This document shows, in pieces, positions 46,001 through 53,162 of a stretch of 64,000 bases of DNA. The position numbers and the translations under genes are program-made. Source of the stretch: Candidatus Methanoperedens sp. (lineage in GTDB: Archaea; Halobacteriota; Methanosarcinia; Methanosarcinales; Methanoperedenaceae); NCBI GenBank assembly GCA_012026795.1, contig VEPM01000008.1, positions 1-64,000 of the forward strand, in the 5' to 3' direction. The stretch's first letter is position 1; every line of letters begins with the position of its first letter. Under the pieces are notes generated by a model, which had not been told where the DNA came from, searched no databases, and was given only the letters and a program-made list of their open reading frames with translations.

Positions 46001-46208
46001 CTGGCTGGCCAACATTGAGTTTAGCCTGTAAAACTCCTGACCTTATAAGCCCGCCAACTGCCTGGTTCCCGATGGTTCTCTGGAGGAACAATATCTGTTC
46101 GACCGGGGAATTCATCGATTGGACAAAATCGGGTTTTTGCGTCGATGGGACTTTATTTTCTTTATTTGCTACAGATGCCTTTGCCGACACCTGTGTTGCT
46201 TCTACCAT
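43014..46208 (-). CDS. eCIS cargo protein with DUF4157 domain and C-terminal toxin-like module
   Basis: The 1064-residue protein contains, in order: a leader (residues about 33-89, LQRTIGNQAVG and QPGDIYEQEADRVAERVMRMP); CPGC at 111-114; a DUF4157 metallopeptidase-like domain (about 145-240) with HELTH at 226-230; and a long helical/amphipathic region (260-560). A group of hydrophobic helices (about 600-760), an EEGK/EGK linker and a C-terminal unit of about 170 residues follow. That unit reads RYPDGVDTRP...GYFEVGK (P983-D984, E1000, K1003), weakly like a PD-(D/E)xK nuclease core. DUF4157 is the hallmark of eCIS-associated effectors. Confidence 0.85.
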   Translation of the reverse strand: MVEATQVSAKASVANKENKVPSTQKPDFVQSMNSPVEQILFLQRTIGNQAVGGLIRSGVLQAKLNVGQPGDIYEQEADRVAERVMRMPHMQVQGSRGTEVSGHGHPIQRKCPGCNKGTKTAKEEEDEKLLKKEASGTTPGVQANSDLQQKLNSSKGGGRTLPEDTRSSFESAIGADFSNVNIHTGTDAAEMNKELGAQAFTHGSDIYFNEGKYDPASISGKRLLAHELTHTVQQGSALRTKKQTAGVEGGYLTGVPDVQAAWYNFDIPFTDYQFDPSIEGVKNAANIAIDTAVEGFEWIVDEIKALISSGIDWLNEKWNSIKEFALSGFESLKNSFNDIIGFVQSPLSFIENAIMSFDAESLAAAWKKFTGIVAGIWKGFKVLTDNLLDQVNSIWEGISGFATSLLDRVYARTQNFLFKKLPDALQKIAYALIDKVKSLWKTINDGWETIFNKIKTWIDSALDTISKFVLRVLSFGINTIIEGIRQFGELVLFLKDLFANPKKYLGILAAKGVEALEGVEGRFSGIVSKYFGNSKKTGATTAITGTIQRQQDTGNAAEVKNSAGWSEIGSGVLEMMGKKWNEFKSNPWSVVTGLLWDMFLPIVGNAKDVIQLFKDIWKIVTGPLSAGSLEELWTSFLQLLDIPILIYNTVVSILMRSLMLPLIVASFIPHPLVKGIAAAVGYSLLGSFVQAELINVGHKLLLLKTGVTTKAQKEEAYNRIADSFIALAMTAVIIVVMLILHFIANVIKGIYSFVKGKVFRVETAPAEGKGLPKSEGKAAPEEGKASKAGETPKLEGEIASRDGQRSIKVTEKGKIWICASPCEEIRLKYEAQIKENPKFNDRIKALEEGYSDLPPEQKSVRDAQIRQLEQELADIKLAKEGGVRAPGEVKWPPTPPRGDKPPITAPDAAEWRYQRYVYEKFKEGAAKKDILPPDEWMQRYFDPTAEGGRPGRPGGPEQVAAKKELAAEGIRIVENVELGGRYPDGVDTRPNSLGGKGYFEVGKMLDSGIPEARERVKIADEIKAMGPKDTVTFVDKTDVSKRVTYQKGSTPENPTSRTFEPGKE

Positions 46209-46276
46209 TTGTTTTCTCCAGCAGATTTAATTTTTTCAATAATAGGTGATGAGTATGAATCGCCCGTGGACACACA

Positions 46277-48202
46277 TTACTCCTGCTCAGGGTCGTCGCT
46301 GCGCACAGGGGGAGGGCTGATGGTTACCCCGAAGTCGGCTGAGAAACTCCAGCCCGGGTTTTCGGTCTTTAACTTCGCGATTTCTGCATAGACCGCTGCG
46401 CGGATGGCCGGGGAGTCCATATCTATGAGGAAGCGCAGCTGCCGAAAGCCCCGAATCTGTGCGATCGTCGGTACCTTGCCCGTCCCAGTCGTCCCCGCAG
46501 CGCTCGCCAGCGCCGAGATCCGCACCTTCGTCTTTTTGTATATCTGCTTTAAAGCCCAATCCTTAGGGCTCTGCTGCGGCAATCCGGTGCGCGGGTTCGG
46601 CTTATCGAGGCCAGCTGCCGATTTGTTCTCCAGGAACTCCCCTTTATTCATATCGATGCCATCGAACTCACCCAGGGGAGATTTATTACCGTCAACCAGT
46701 GTGACGTTGCGGACTATGCCCTTGATGGTGTCGAGCGGGCTCTTGATCGGGCCCTCCCCGGACCGATATGTGCGGACGCGTTCGTTGAGCCAATCACCAA
46801 AGGCGCTGTTGTTGAAAGCTTTGCCGCGCGGGCTTGCCCTGAGGACGCCCAGACCTCTTTTCATTCCGACCGAGGCGACATAGGCCACGATAGCCTCCAG
46901 AAGCACGGCCACCAATATCCCGATCGCCTCTGCAAACTGGCGGGCTGCGGAATCGAGCGCCTTCTTGTCCCCGCGCGCATCCCATACCATTCCGAGGAAA
47001 CTTCCAAACGCTGCACCCACATCGATTAAGGCGCTAACGACCCAGACCACAAGCATACCGAGGCCGAGCCAGTTTATCAACGCCAGCCCCACTTCAAAGC
47101 CAGCCGCTGCTCCGGGTGCTGCGCCCACCCCTCCAGCCAGCGCCCCGATGGCTGCGCCGATCGCGGTTGAGATCGCCAGGATCGCGGCAGCCGCGACAAC
47201 CAGTAGCATCAGGGATATAAGTATGTCCACGACCGCAGCGGCGGCGTAACGTGCGACAGCCTCAGGGATGTATGATAGCGAGAGCTTGATTGCACTCTTA
47301 AAGTCGCTCCAGAGCTCACCGGTGCGATCGAGGAAGTCCGCAACGCCGATGCTTTCGGCGATGTCGTGCGAGATGGAGCCGGAGCCGACCGTGCCCCTGA
47401 GGCTGCGTGCGAACGTCGGGCTGGGAACCCAGATCAGGTCCATGGCGTCAAACGCGACAGATTTCCAGCCATCCGTGGTATTCGGTACTGGCTTCTTGTT
47501 TGCCCAGGCCAGCACATTAACATAGAAACGCAGGTCCTGTCCCCAGTCATCGGCATATTCCTTGTAGTAGCGCTCGGCTATTGAGATGGCAAAGCCAGGC
47601 GTTCCAGCCTCGACCCGGTGAATCCCGGCGTTCGGTTCAGGCAGGTTTGTCTTGATGTATTCGCTGGCAGCATACCCCAGCTCACCGTGTTCAGTACTCA
47701 CAAGACTCCAGCCACCCGGAAACACCTTGATAACCTGGACGTGCGTACTGAATGGAAGGCTGGTGATGACATTGTCCACGGTCGTATCGGGTGATGAGCG
47801 CAGCCGCAGCACAGGACTCCTATCCCAGGCGACAATGCCCGTGAGGTCACGAGTCTCGCCACCGGCCGGAATCCTGTCAAGGCTCGCGTGGGGGTCGATG
47901 GCAGTGACCGTCTCTTCTTCCAGAAACTGAACCTGCGGCATCCTCATGACCTGCCCGGCCACCCTGTCAGCTTCCTGCTCGCAGGTATCTCCTGGTTGGC
48001 CGGCTTTAAGTTTTGCCTGCAAGGCTCCTGATTTAAGAAGCCTCCCGACTGCCTGGTTACCGATGGTTCTCTGGAGTAACAGCATCTGTTCAAAAGGCGA
48101 ACCTGCAACGTGAGAAACTTCCATCATTTTAGGGGAAGCCCTGTTCTCTCTATCCTTATTTGTCACAGGCTTTTTAGCTTCTGCCTTTACTGCTTCACCC
48201 AA
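46277..48202 (-). CDS. eCIS cargo protein with shared leader and C-terminal PD-(D/E)xK-like module
   Basis: The 641-residue protein shares the leader with its neighbour (residues 35-89, SPFEQMLLLQRTIGNQAVG...EQEADRVAGQVMRMP) but lacks the HExxH peptidase part. An SH3b-like domain (about 118-185), a module of about 85 residues, and strongly hydrophobic helices rich in Ala/Gly (about 315-430) follow. The C-terminal domain has GEFDGIDMNKGEFLENKSA (D514, D517, E525, K527), which fits a PD-(D/E)xK nuclease centre. DNA downstream of codon 95 is far richer in G and C than the leader and the flanking genes. No immunity gene is adjacent. Confidence 0.8.
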   Translation of the reverse strand: MGEAVKAEAKKPVTNKDRENRASPKMMEVSHVAGSPFEQMLLLQRTIGNQAVGRLLKSGALQAKLKAGQPGDTCEQEADRVAGQVMRMPQVQFLEEETVTAIDPHASLDRIPAGGETRDLTGIVAWDRSPVLRLRSSPDTTVDNVITSLPFSTHVQVIKVFPGGWSLVSTEHGELGYAASEYIKTNLPEPNAGIHRVEAGTPGFAISIAERYYKEYADDWGQDLRFYVNVLAWANKKPVPNTTDGWKSVAFDAMDLIWVPSPTFARSLRGTVGSGSISHDIAESIGVADFLDRTGELWSDFKSAIKLSLSYIPEAVARYAAAAVVDILISLMLLVVAAAAILAISTAIGAAIGALAGGVGAAPGAAAGFEVGLALINWLGLGMLVVWVVSALIDVGAAFGSFLGMVWDARGDKKALDSAARQFAEAIGILVAVLLEAIVAYVASVGMKRGLGVLRASPRGKAFNNSAFGDWLNERVRTYRSGEGPIKSPLDTIKGIVRNVTLVDGNKSPLGEFDGIDMNKGEFLENKSAAGLDKPNPRTGLPQQSPKDWALKQIYKKTKVRISALASAAGTTGTGKVPTIAQIRGFRQLRFLIDMDSPAIRAAVYAEIAKLKTENPGWSFSADFGVTISPPPVRSDDPEQE

Positions 48203-48222
48203 GTTCCAATCTCCATTTCACC

Positions 48223-49542
48223 TTATGCAATTAATTTTTGAGTTTCAATTTTCCCGCTTGACAGTATTCTATTTCTGGTTTCCTCAGCCACCCAGCAGCT
48301 ATGACTTGATCCAAACATATCCCCGTTCGAATAATTCTCAGCTTTACATCCCCCGTGACATACAGGAAGCCATTTGCAGTCACGACATAATCCTTTGATA
48401 TCATTCAGGCGGATGCTCCTGAAATAATTTAAAACCGGAGAGTTCTCCCATATCCACTGGAATGAATGGTCGCGCAGGTTATCACCGTTTATTCCCCAGA
48501 AGTATGTACATGGAACTACATTGCCGTCCGAGGTTATGGAACAGACAGAACAGGCTGCGCTGCATACACCTGGATCACATAAATTAACCGGACCCGCAGG
48601 AGGTGGTTTGAGTGTGACATTGTAACTTGAAACCTGTATATTCCTTTTTTCAAGGTACTCTACAAGTTCCTTCATCCTGCCCGGCGTAAGCCTTAAATCC
48701 GCGTTCTTTTTCCCGCGTCCCATGGGCACCGCACCCTGCACCCTGTAGTTTTTCACACCCAGGTCCCCCATAAGCCGGATAATGCCGGGTATCCGTTCTA
48801 CGTTCAATTTCGTGGCTGTTGTGCATACAGAAGTATTAACGCCTTCTTCCAGGAGAATCCGGATGCTATGGATCGCGCTTTCAAATGCGCCTTTTACTCC
48901 GCGCATCATGTCATGGGTATCCGGATCATCGCCATCTATGCTGATCTGTACATTTAGTTTCGGTATCGTAAGATTTCTCACGATATCCCTGTCCAGTAGT
49001 ATCCCGTTGGTGGAAACACCAACAGTATCAAATCCAAGACCGGCAGCGTGCCGGATTATCTCGAGCATATCCTTTCGCGCGAAAGGTTCCCCGCCGCTGA
49101 AGGAGATGTTTTTTACACCGAAACCTGACATCTCTTCAAGCGAACGTTTGACTTCCGGAGTTGAAAGTTCATTCTCATGCTGCTTTCCCTCAAAATTGTA
49201 GCAATGAACGCACCTGAGGTTACATTCCCCGGTTATATCCCAGAATACGGTAGATGGGGCGCCCCAGTTCCTGTAAGATTCATATTTTTCCTGTCTCCAT
49301 GCTATCATTCCAAGCCTGTACATCTCATCGAGAAATACATTGATATAATCCACAGCATCGGATTTAGCAAGGGCAAAATCCCTTATGAGACGGTCTGCGA
49401 TTTCTTCAGGCTCCAGTGACCCATCACAATGTTCCAGTATCCTGTATCCGATATAATTCAGCTCATATTCCGTATTATCTACAGGATTAAATACCTGGTA
49501 ACTGTTCCCTTTCCCGGGTTTCAGGAAAAAGAAAGGCTTCAC
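48223..49542 (-). CDS. PqqD-like, radical SAM, SPASM peptide-modifying enzyme
   Basis: The 439-residue protein has a PqqD-like peptide-recognition domain (residues about 10-85, ELNYIGYRILEHCDGSLEPE), a radical SAM core with C107-x3-C111-x2-C114 (CNLRCVHC), ISFSGGEPFARKDM and VQISIDGDDP, and a SPASM domain with many cysteines after residue 325 for auxiliary clusters. Enzymes with this architecture modify ribosomally made peptides. Translation starts at GTG 49542 behind a perfect GGAGG. It lies 15 bases after the cysteine-repeat fibre gene and ahead of the cargo genes. Confidence 0.9.
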   Translation of the reverse strand: MKPFFFLKPGKGNSYQVFNPVDNTEYELNYIGYRILEHCDGSLEPEEIADRLIRDFALAKSDAVDYINVFLDEMYRLGMIAWRQEKYESYRNWGAPSTVFWDITGECNLRCVHCYNFEGKQHENELSTPEVKRSLEEMSGFGVKNISFSGGEPFARKDMLEIIRHAAGLGFDTVGVSTNGILLDRDIVRNLTIPKLNVQISIDGDDPDTHDMMRGVKGAFESAIHSIRILLEEGVNTSVCTTATKLNVERIPGIIRLMGDLGVKNYRVQGAVPMGRGKKNADLRLTPGRMKELVEYLEKRNIQVSSYNVTLKPPPAGPVNLCDPGVCSAACSVCSITSDGNVVPCTYFWGINGDNLRDHSFQWIWENSPVLNYFRSIRLNDIKGLCRDCKWLPVCHGGCKAENYSNGDMFGSSHSCWVAEETRNRILSSGKIETQKLIA

Positions 49543-49557
49543 TTTATATATCCTCCT

Positions 49558-52500
49558 TTATCGCGGCTGTGGTCTTCTTATAGGTGCGATCGTCGGTCGC
49601 CCGGCCGGACATGTTGTTGTAGCATCAGAGGTATCTGATATGGATCTTGGGACAGGTGTTACCGTATCCGACCTATCTACAACCGTTCTGTCAACGACTG
49701 TTCTATCAACAACCGGCCTATCAACAACCGGTCTATCTACAACCGGTCTATCAACAACCGGCCTATCTACAACCGGCCTATCAACGACTGGCCTATCTAC
49801 AACCGGTCTTGCGGATGTGCATGGGGTAACAATAGTATTATCCGGCTTCCCCGCCAGGCATGTTATAGTATTATCCGGCTTCCCTGCCAGGCATGTTATA
49901 GTATTATCCGGTTTCCCTGCCAGGCATGTTATAGTATTATCCGGTTTCCCTGCCAGGCATGTTATAGTATTATCCGGTTTCCCTGCCAGGCAGGCTATAA
50001 GAGGCGTTCCCGCTGTGCAAATGACTTTTGGTTTTCCTGCAAGACATGGCACATCAGGCTGTCCAGCTGCACAAATGACCCTGTTTAACTGGAAATTCAG
50101 TATTGTTGTCTGGTTCTCATTCACCAGAGGCTTTTGTGTCGCTGTACTATATCCCGTAGCGCTTGCGATCACCGTATAGCTTCCGGTAGGAATATCAGGA
50201 ATTGAATAATTGCCAGAATCATCAGTAACTGCTGATAGTGATGTACCTGTTACGGAGACTGTAGCGCCTTTTATACCTGTTACGCTTATAGATCCCGGTC
50301 CTCCTGAAATACATATAGCTGCCGCTTCGCTTATCCCGGGTCTTGCGCCGGTGCAGGTGTCAGTTCTGGCAGTTGTTACGCGTCCTGAGATCGTTCCTTT
50401 TGAAACCGCAACAGTAAGCCTGAAGTTTGCAGTTACGGTTCCGCCGGCAGGCACGTTTACAGTACTTTTTCCTGTGACATATCCTGCCGCATTTGCAACA
50501 ACATCCTGGGAACCTTCAGGAATATTCCTGATAATATAATTCCCCAGGCTGTCAGTAATGGCTGACAGGCCAGCTACTGATACAGTTGCCCCCTGTATCC
50601 CGATTTCCTCCATATTGCCATCAGGCACTCCTGAAAGGCATGGAATATCAGTCGGTTTTCCTGCGATGCACAGGATTGCAGCTGCACTTGTTGCTGTATC
50701 CAGTGATCTTGCCACCGTAGTGTCCGGCGATCTGATAGTAGTGCCTGCGGGTCTCACTGCAGGAATATCTACAGTAGCACGGCTTATTAGAGGTGTTGCC
50801 CCTGTGCATACAGGTTCTATTCGTTTCCTGAAAGTTGTAACTCTTCCTGAAACAGTTCCCGTAGTTACCAGCGCCAAAAGCTGGAAGTTAAGGGTTAATG
50901 TCGTATTTGCTTCCACAATCACTGAGGAGGTTCCTGCGTTATAATCCGGGGCACTTGCAGTTACAGTATGCGTACCAAGCGGAACATTATAAATAACATA
51001 ATTTCCGGATTCATCAGTCAGTACAGATAGCGATGTGCCAACAACAGATACTGTTGCGCCCATGATACCTCTTGATACGGGCCGGGGCATTAGTTCAACG
51101 GGCAATATCCTTCCCGGAATAGCTGATATTTCTCCGGTAACAGGACCTCTTTCCACGGATAAATCAACAGATATTCCTGATATTTCAGTGACCCTGCCTT
51201 TTATTGTTCCTGTAGCACGTTCCAGCGTGAAGTTTATACCTGAAGTTGTGTGGTCATCTGTCACAATAACAGAGCCCCTGCTCCGGGTCTGGTATTTATC
51301 CGCAGAGGCAGTCACAGTATATGTGCCGGTTGGCACATTTGAGAGGGTATAATTTCCTGTCTCATCCGCTGTGGTTGAAATTCCTCCGGCCATCACCTTA
51401 ACAATTTTTTGTATTACATTTCCATCTATATCCAGGACTCTTCCTGTTATTGTTCCTTCGGTAGATATCGGAGTAAGCGGGATATCCATTTTATTTATCT
51501 GGTCCGGCTTCACATTTACCAGATCCGATGCTTTTTCATATCCTGAGGCAAATGCCCATAATACCTGGTTCCCATGAGGAACATTTTGAAGCAGATAATG
51601 ACCTTCATTATCAGTCACAGTTGTGATCGTACCAACTGAAACAGTTGCTTCCTTGATTTTTTTGGTGTCGTCTGTTGTATCTTTTACAAAGCCCTCTATG
51701 CTTCCTGTAGTGGGTTTAAATGTGACTTGGGTTACGGCTGCTCCTGACCCTGTTGTGGCCATAACGGCGGCAATTCCGGGAATTGTGCCGCACTTTAGAG
51801 TTGCTGTTACTTTTCCATCCTGGCCTGTTGTAACATGATCCGGAATATTTCCAAGCGTGCTTATGAGAATTACATCGATACCAGGCAATCCCACACCGGC
51901 ATCATTCCGGACAGTTATCGTAATTTCAGAGCTTGCAGTATCATTAGCATATATTTCCTCCGGATCTGCGCTCAATAATATTTTGCTGGGAGCTATTTTA
52001 TTTTTAAGGTATATGGATTGGTCTTCAAGCTCACTGGCCTGCGTTTTGAGACATTCGAGCATCCGGGTAATATGTTTATTGTTATTTACCAGTGTTCGTT
52101 TTGTATTATCAACCACCAGTTTTGGATTTCCCGAACCATCTGTCCCAAGGCTTAATTCCGCGATTTTTACTCTCGTATCTTCATTACTATTAAAACATGG
52201 TTTTGTCCTGAACTCAACTAAATTTTTCTGAAGACTTTCAGAGATTTCACGCGGACTTTTCACTTCGATTATGGATGTTGTTTCATCGTATTCCACACCA
52301 TTGATATTTGTTTTTATGGCAAAATTTCCTGCCTGGCCTGGTTCGGCCCTTACAAGATACCATATATTTATTGTATCCCGGGATTGGATAGAGATAGTTT
52401 CCGGATCTTTAATCCCATCGATCAGTGCCCATCCTGCTGGCAGGTTTTCGGATAATGAGACTGAAACTGAAGATTCCGAAATATTATTGATCGAAAGATG

Positions 52501-53094
52501 TACTTCAAAAATATCTCCAGGTGTGATATAATTTTTCACTTTCCTGCTGATCCTTATTTGTCCATCTCCGGACCGGTAGTCAAATATTTTTGTTGAGAGG
52601 TTGTTCCAGATATCGCATATCTTTTCATCGGATATTTCCACCCCGTTATTCTGGATATTTTCTATTTCACATGTATAGGATTCTTCTGTCCTGTTATTTG
52701 CGCATACTTCTTCACATGTTGAAGCAGTCTGTGCCCTGACCCTCTCTTTAGGACATTCATTATATTTTAAATATATTGCTTTTTTGTTCTGTGAAGAAGG
52801 CCTGTCAGTATCAGAAAGGGTTAAAATCACATCTTCAGGGACAACTATCTCGCGGCCGCACCTGTCAATAGCTAATCCGGATCTGATAATTACATTCATC
52901 CCCTGCGATTCAACACGCAGCCCGCAAACAGTTCCGCTTCCGAACATCAGCCTGTTTACCAGCCATCTTTTATCGTTGAGATACTGCTGCTCCAGCTCGA
53001 AATCTCTTACCGTCATCAATTTACCATAATAATAATTATTTCTCTGGTATGCTCGAAGTTTACAACTCTCCGTATTCTCTTGACTGTCTGACAT
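49558..53094 (-). CDS. eCIS fibre-like protein with carboxypeptidase-regulatory repeats and Cys-repeat tail
   Basis: The 1178-residue protein starts with an eCIS-type N-terminal domain (RNNYYYGKLMTVRDFELEQQ, GTVCGLRVES, AIDRCGREIVVPED), then immunoglobulin-like and bacterial Ig segments. At least six carboxypeptidase-regulatory-like units (GATVSV...TDxxGNYxIxxVPxGxxxVxAxAxGY) follow. Linkers carry Cys-x-x-Gly-x-Pro signatures. The tail holds five copies of CLAGKPDNTIT, nine of VVDR plus one residue, and a Pro/Arg end. The long linear design suits a fibre or receptor-binding protein. There is no signal peptide, as expected for an internally assembled eCIS. Confidence 0.8.
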   Translation of the reverse strand: MSDSQENTESCKLRAYQRNNYYYGKLMTVRDFELEQQYLNDKRWLVNRLMFGSGTVCGLRVESQGMNVIIRSGLAIDRCGREIVVPEDVILTLSDTDRPSSQNKKAIYLKYNECPKERVRAQTASTCEEVCANNRTEESYTCEIENIQNNGVEISDEKICDIWNNLSTKIFDYRSGDGQIRISRKVKNYITPGDIFEVHLSINNISESSVSVSLSENLPAGWALIDGIKDPETISIQSRDTINIWYLVRAEPGQAGNFAIKTNINGVEYDETTSIIEVKSPREISESLQKNLVEFRTKPCFNSNEDTRVKIAELSLGTDGSGNPKLVVDNTKRTLVNNNKHITRMLECLKTQASELEDQSIYLKNKIAPSKILLSADPEEIYANDTASSEITITVRNDAGVGLPGIDVILISTLGNIPDHVTTGQDGKVTATLKCGTIPGIAAVMATTGSGAAVTQVTFKPTTGSIEGFVKDTTDDTKKIKEATVSVGTITTVTDNEGHYLLQNVPHGNQVLWAFASGYEKASDLVNVKPDQINKMDIPLTPISTEGTITGRVLDIDGNVIQKIVKVMAGGISTTADETGNYTLSNVPTGTYTVTASADKYQTRSRGSVIVTDDHTTSGINFTLERATGTIKGRVTEISGISVDLSVERGPVTGEISAIPGRILPVELMPRPVSRGIMGATVSVVGTSLSVLTDESGNYVIYNVPLGTHTVTASAPDYNAGTSSVIVEANTTLTLNFQLLALVTTGTVSGRVTTFRKRIEPVCTGATPLISRATVDIPAVRPAGTTIRSPDTTVARSLDTATSAAAILCIAGKPTDIPCLSGVPDGNMEEIGIQGATVSVAGLSAITDSLGNYIIRNIPEGSQDVVANAAGYVTGKSTVNVPAGGTVTANFRLTVAVSKGTISGRVTTARTDTCTGARPGISEAAAICISGGPGSISVTGIKGATVSVTGTSLSAVTDDSGNYSIPDIPTGSYTVIASATGYSTATQKPLVNENQTTILNFQLNRVICAAGQPDVPCLAGKPKVICTAGTPLIACLAGKPDNTITCLAGKPDNTITCLAGKPDNTITCLAGKPDNTITCLAGKPDNTIVTPCTSARPVVDRPVVDRPVVDRPVVDRPVVDRPVVDRPVVDRTVVDRTVVDRSDTVTPVPRSISDTSDATTTCPAGRPTIAPIRRPQPR
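49676..49810 (-). repeat. Nine in-frame 15-bp tandem repeats (VVDRP) in the fibre gene
   Basis: Units such as CAACCGGTCTATCTA repeat about nine times with silent or near-silent changes (ACCGGC/ACCGGT/GACTGG). Each encodes Val-Val-Asp-Arg and Pro, Thr or Ser. All remain in frame, so changes in copy number would only alter tail length. Confidence 0.85.
49835..49999 (-). repeat. Five in-frame 33-bp tandem repeats (CLAGKPDNTIT) in the fibre gene
   Basis: Five directly adjacent 33-base units run from 49835 to 49999, with only a few base differences between units. The upstream-most unit in gene order has diverged in its first codons. Each unit encodes one Cys-Leu-Ala-Gly-Lys-Pro-Asp-Asn-Thr-Ile-Thr. 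The near identity suggests recent slippage expansion. Confidence 0.9.
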
Positions 53095-53162
53095 ATTTTA
53101 ATCCTCCTTCTGTTATTTTTATTACTTTTATTGTTTTTATTGTTTCACCGATTTTTATATTT

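Noticed and set aside
49835-49999. Regularly repeated 33-base units resembling a CRISPR array
   Set aside because: The units adjoin directly without spacers, are in frame in a large gene and encode a uniform peptide. No cas genes are nearby.
49640-50179. A 179-residue plus-strand reading frame and several other long plus-strand frames across 49.6-53.0 kb
   Set aside because: They are antisense shadows of the repetitive fibre gene. The repeat units stay open on both strands, and the minus-strand frame has known domains and an SD site.
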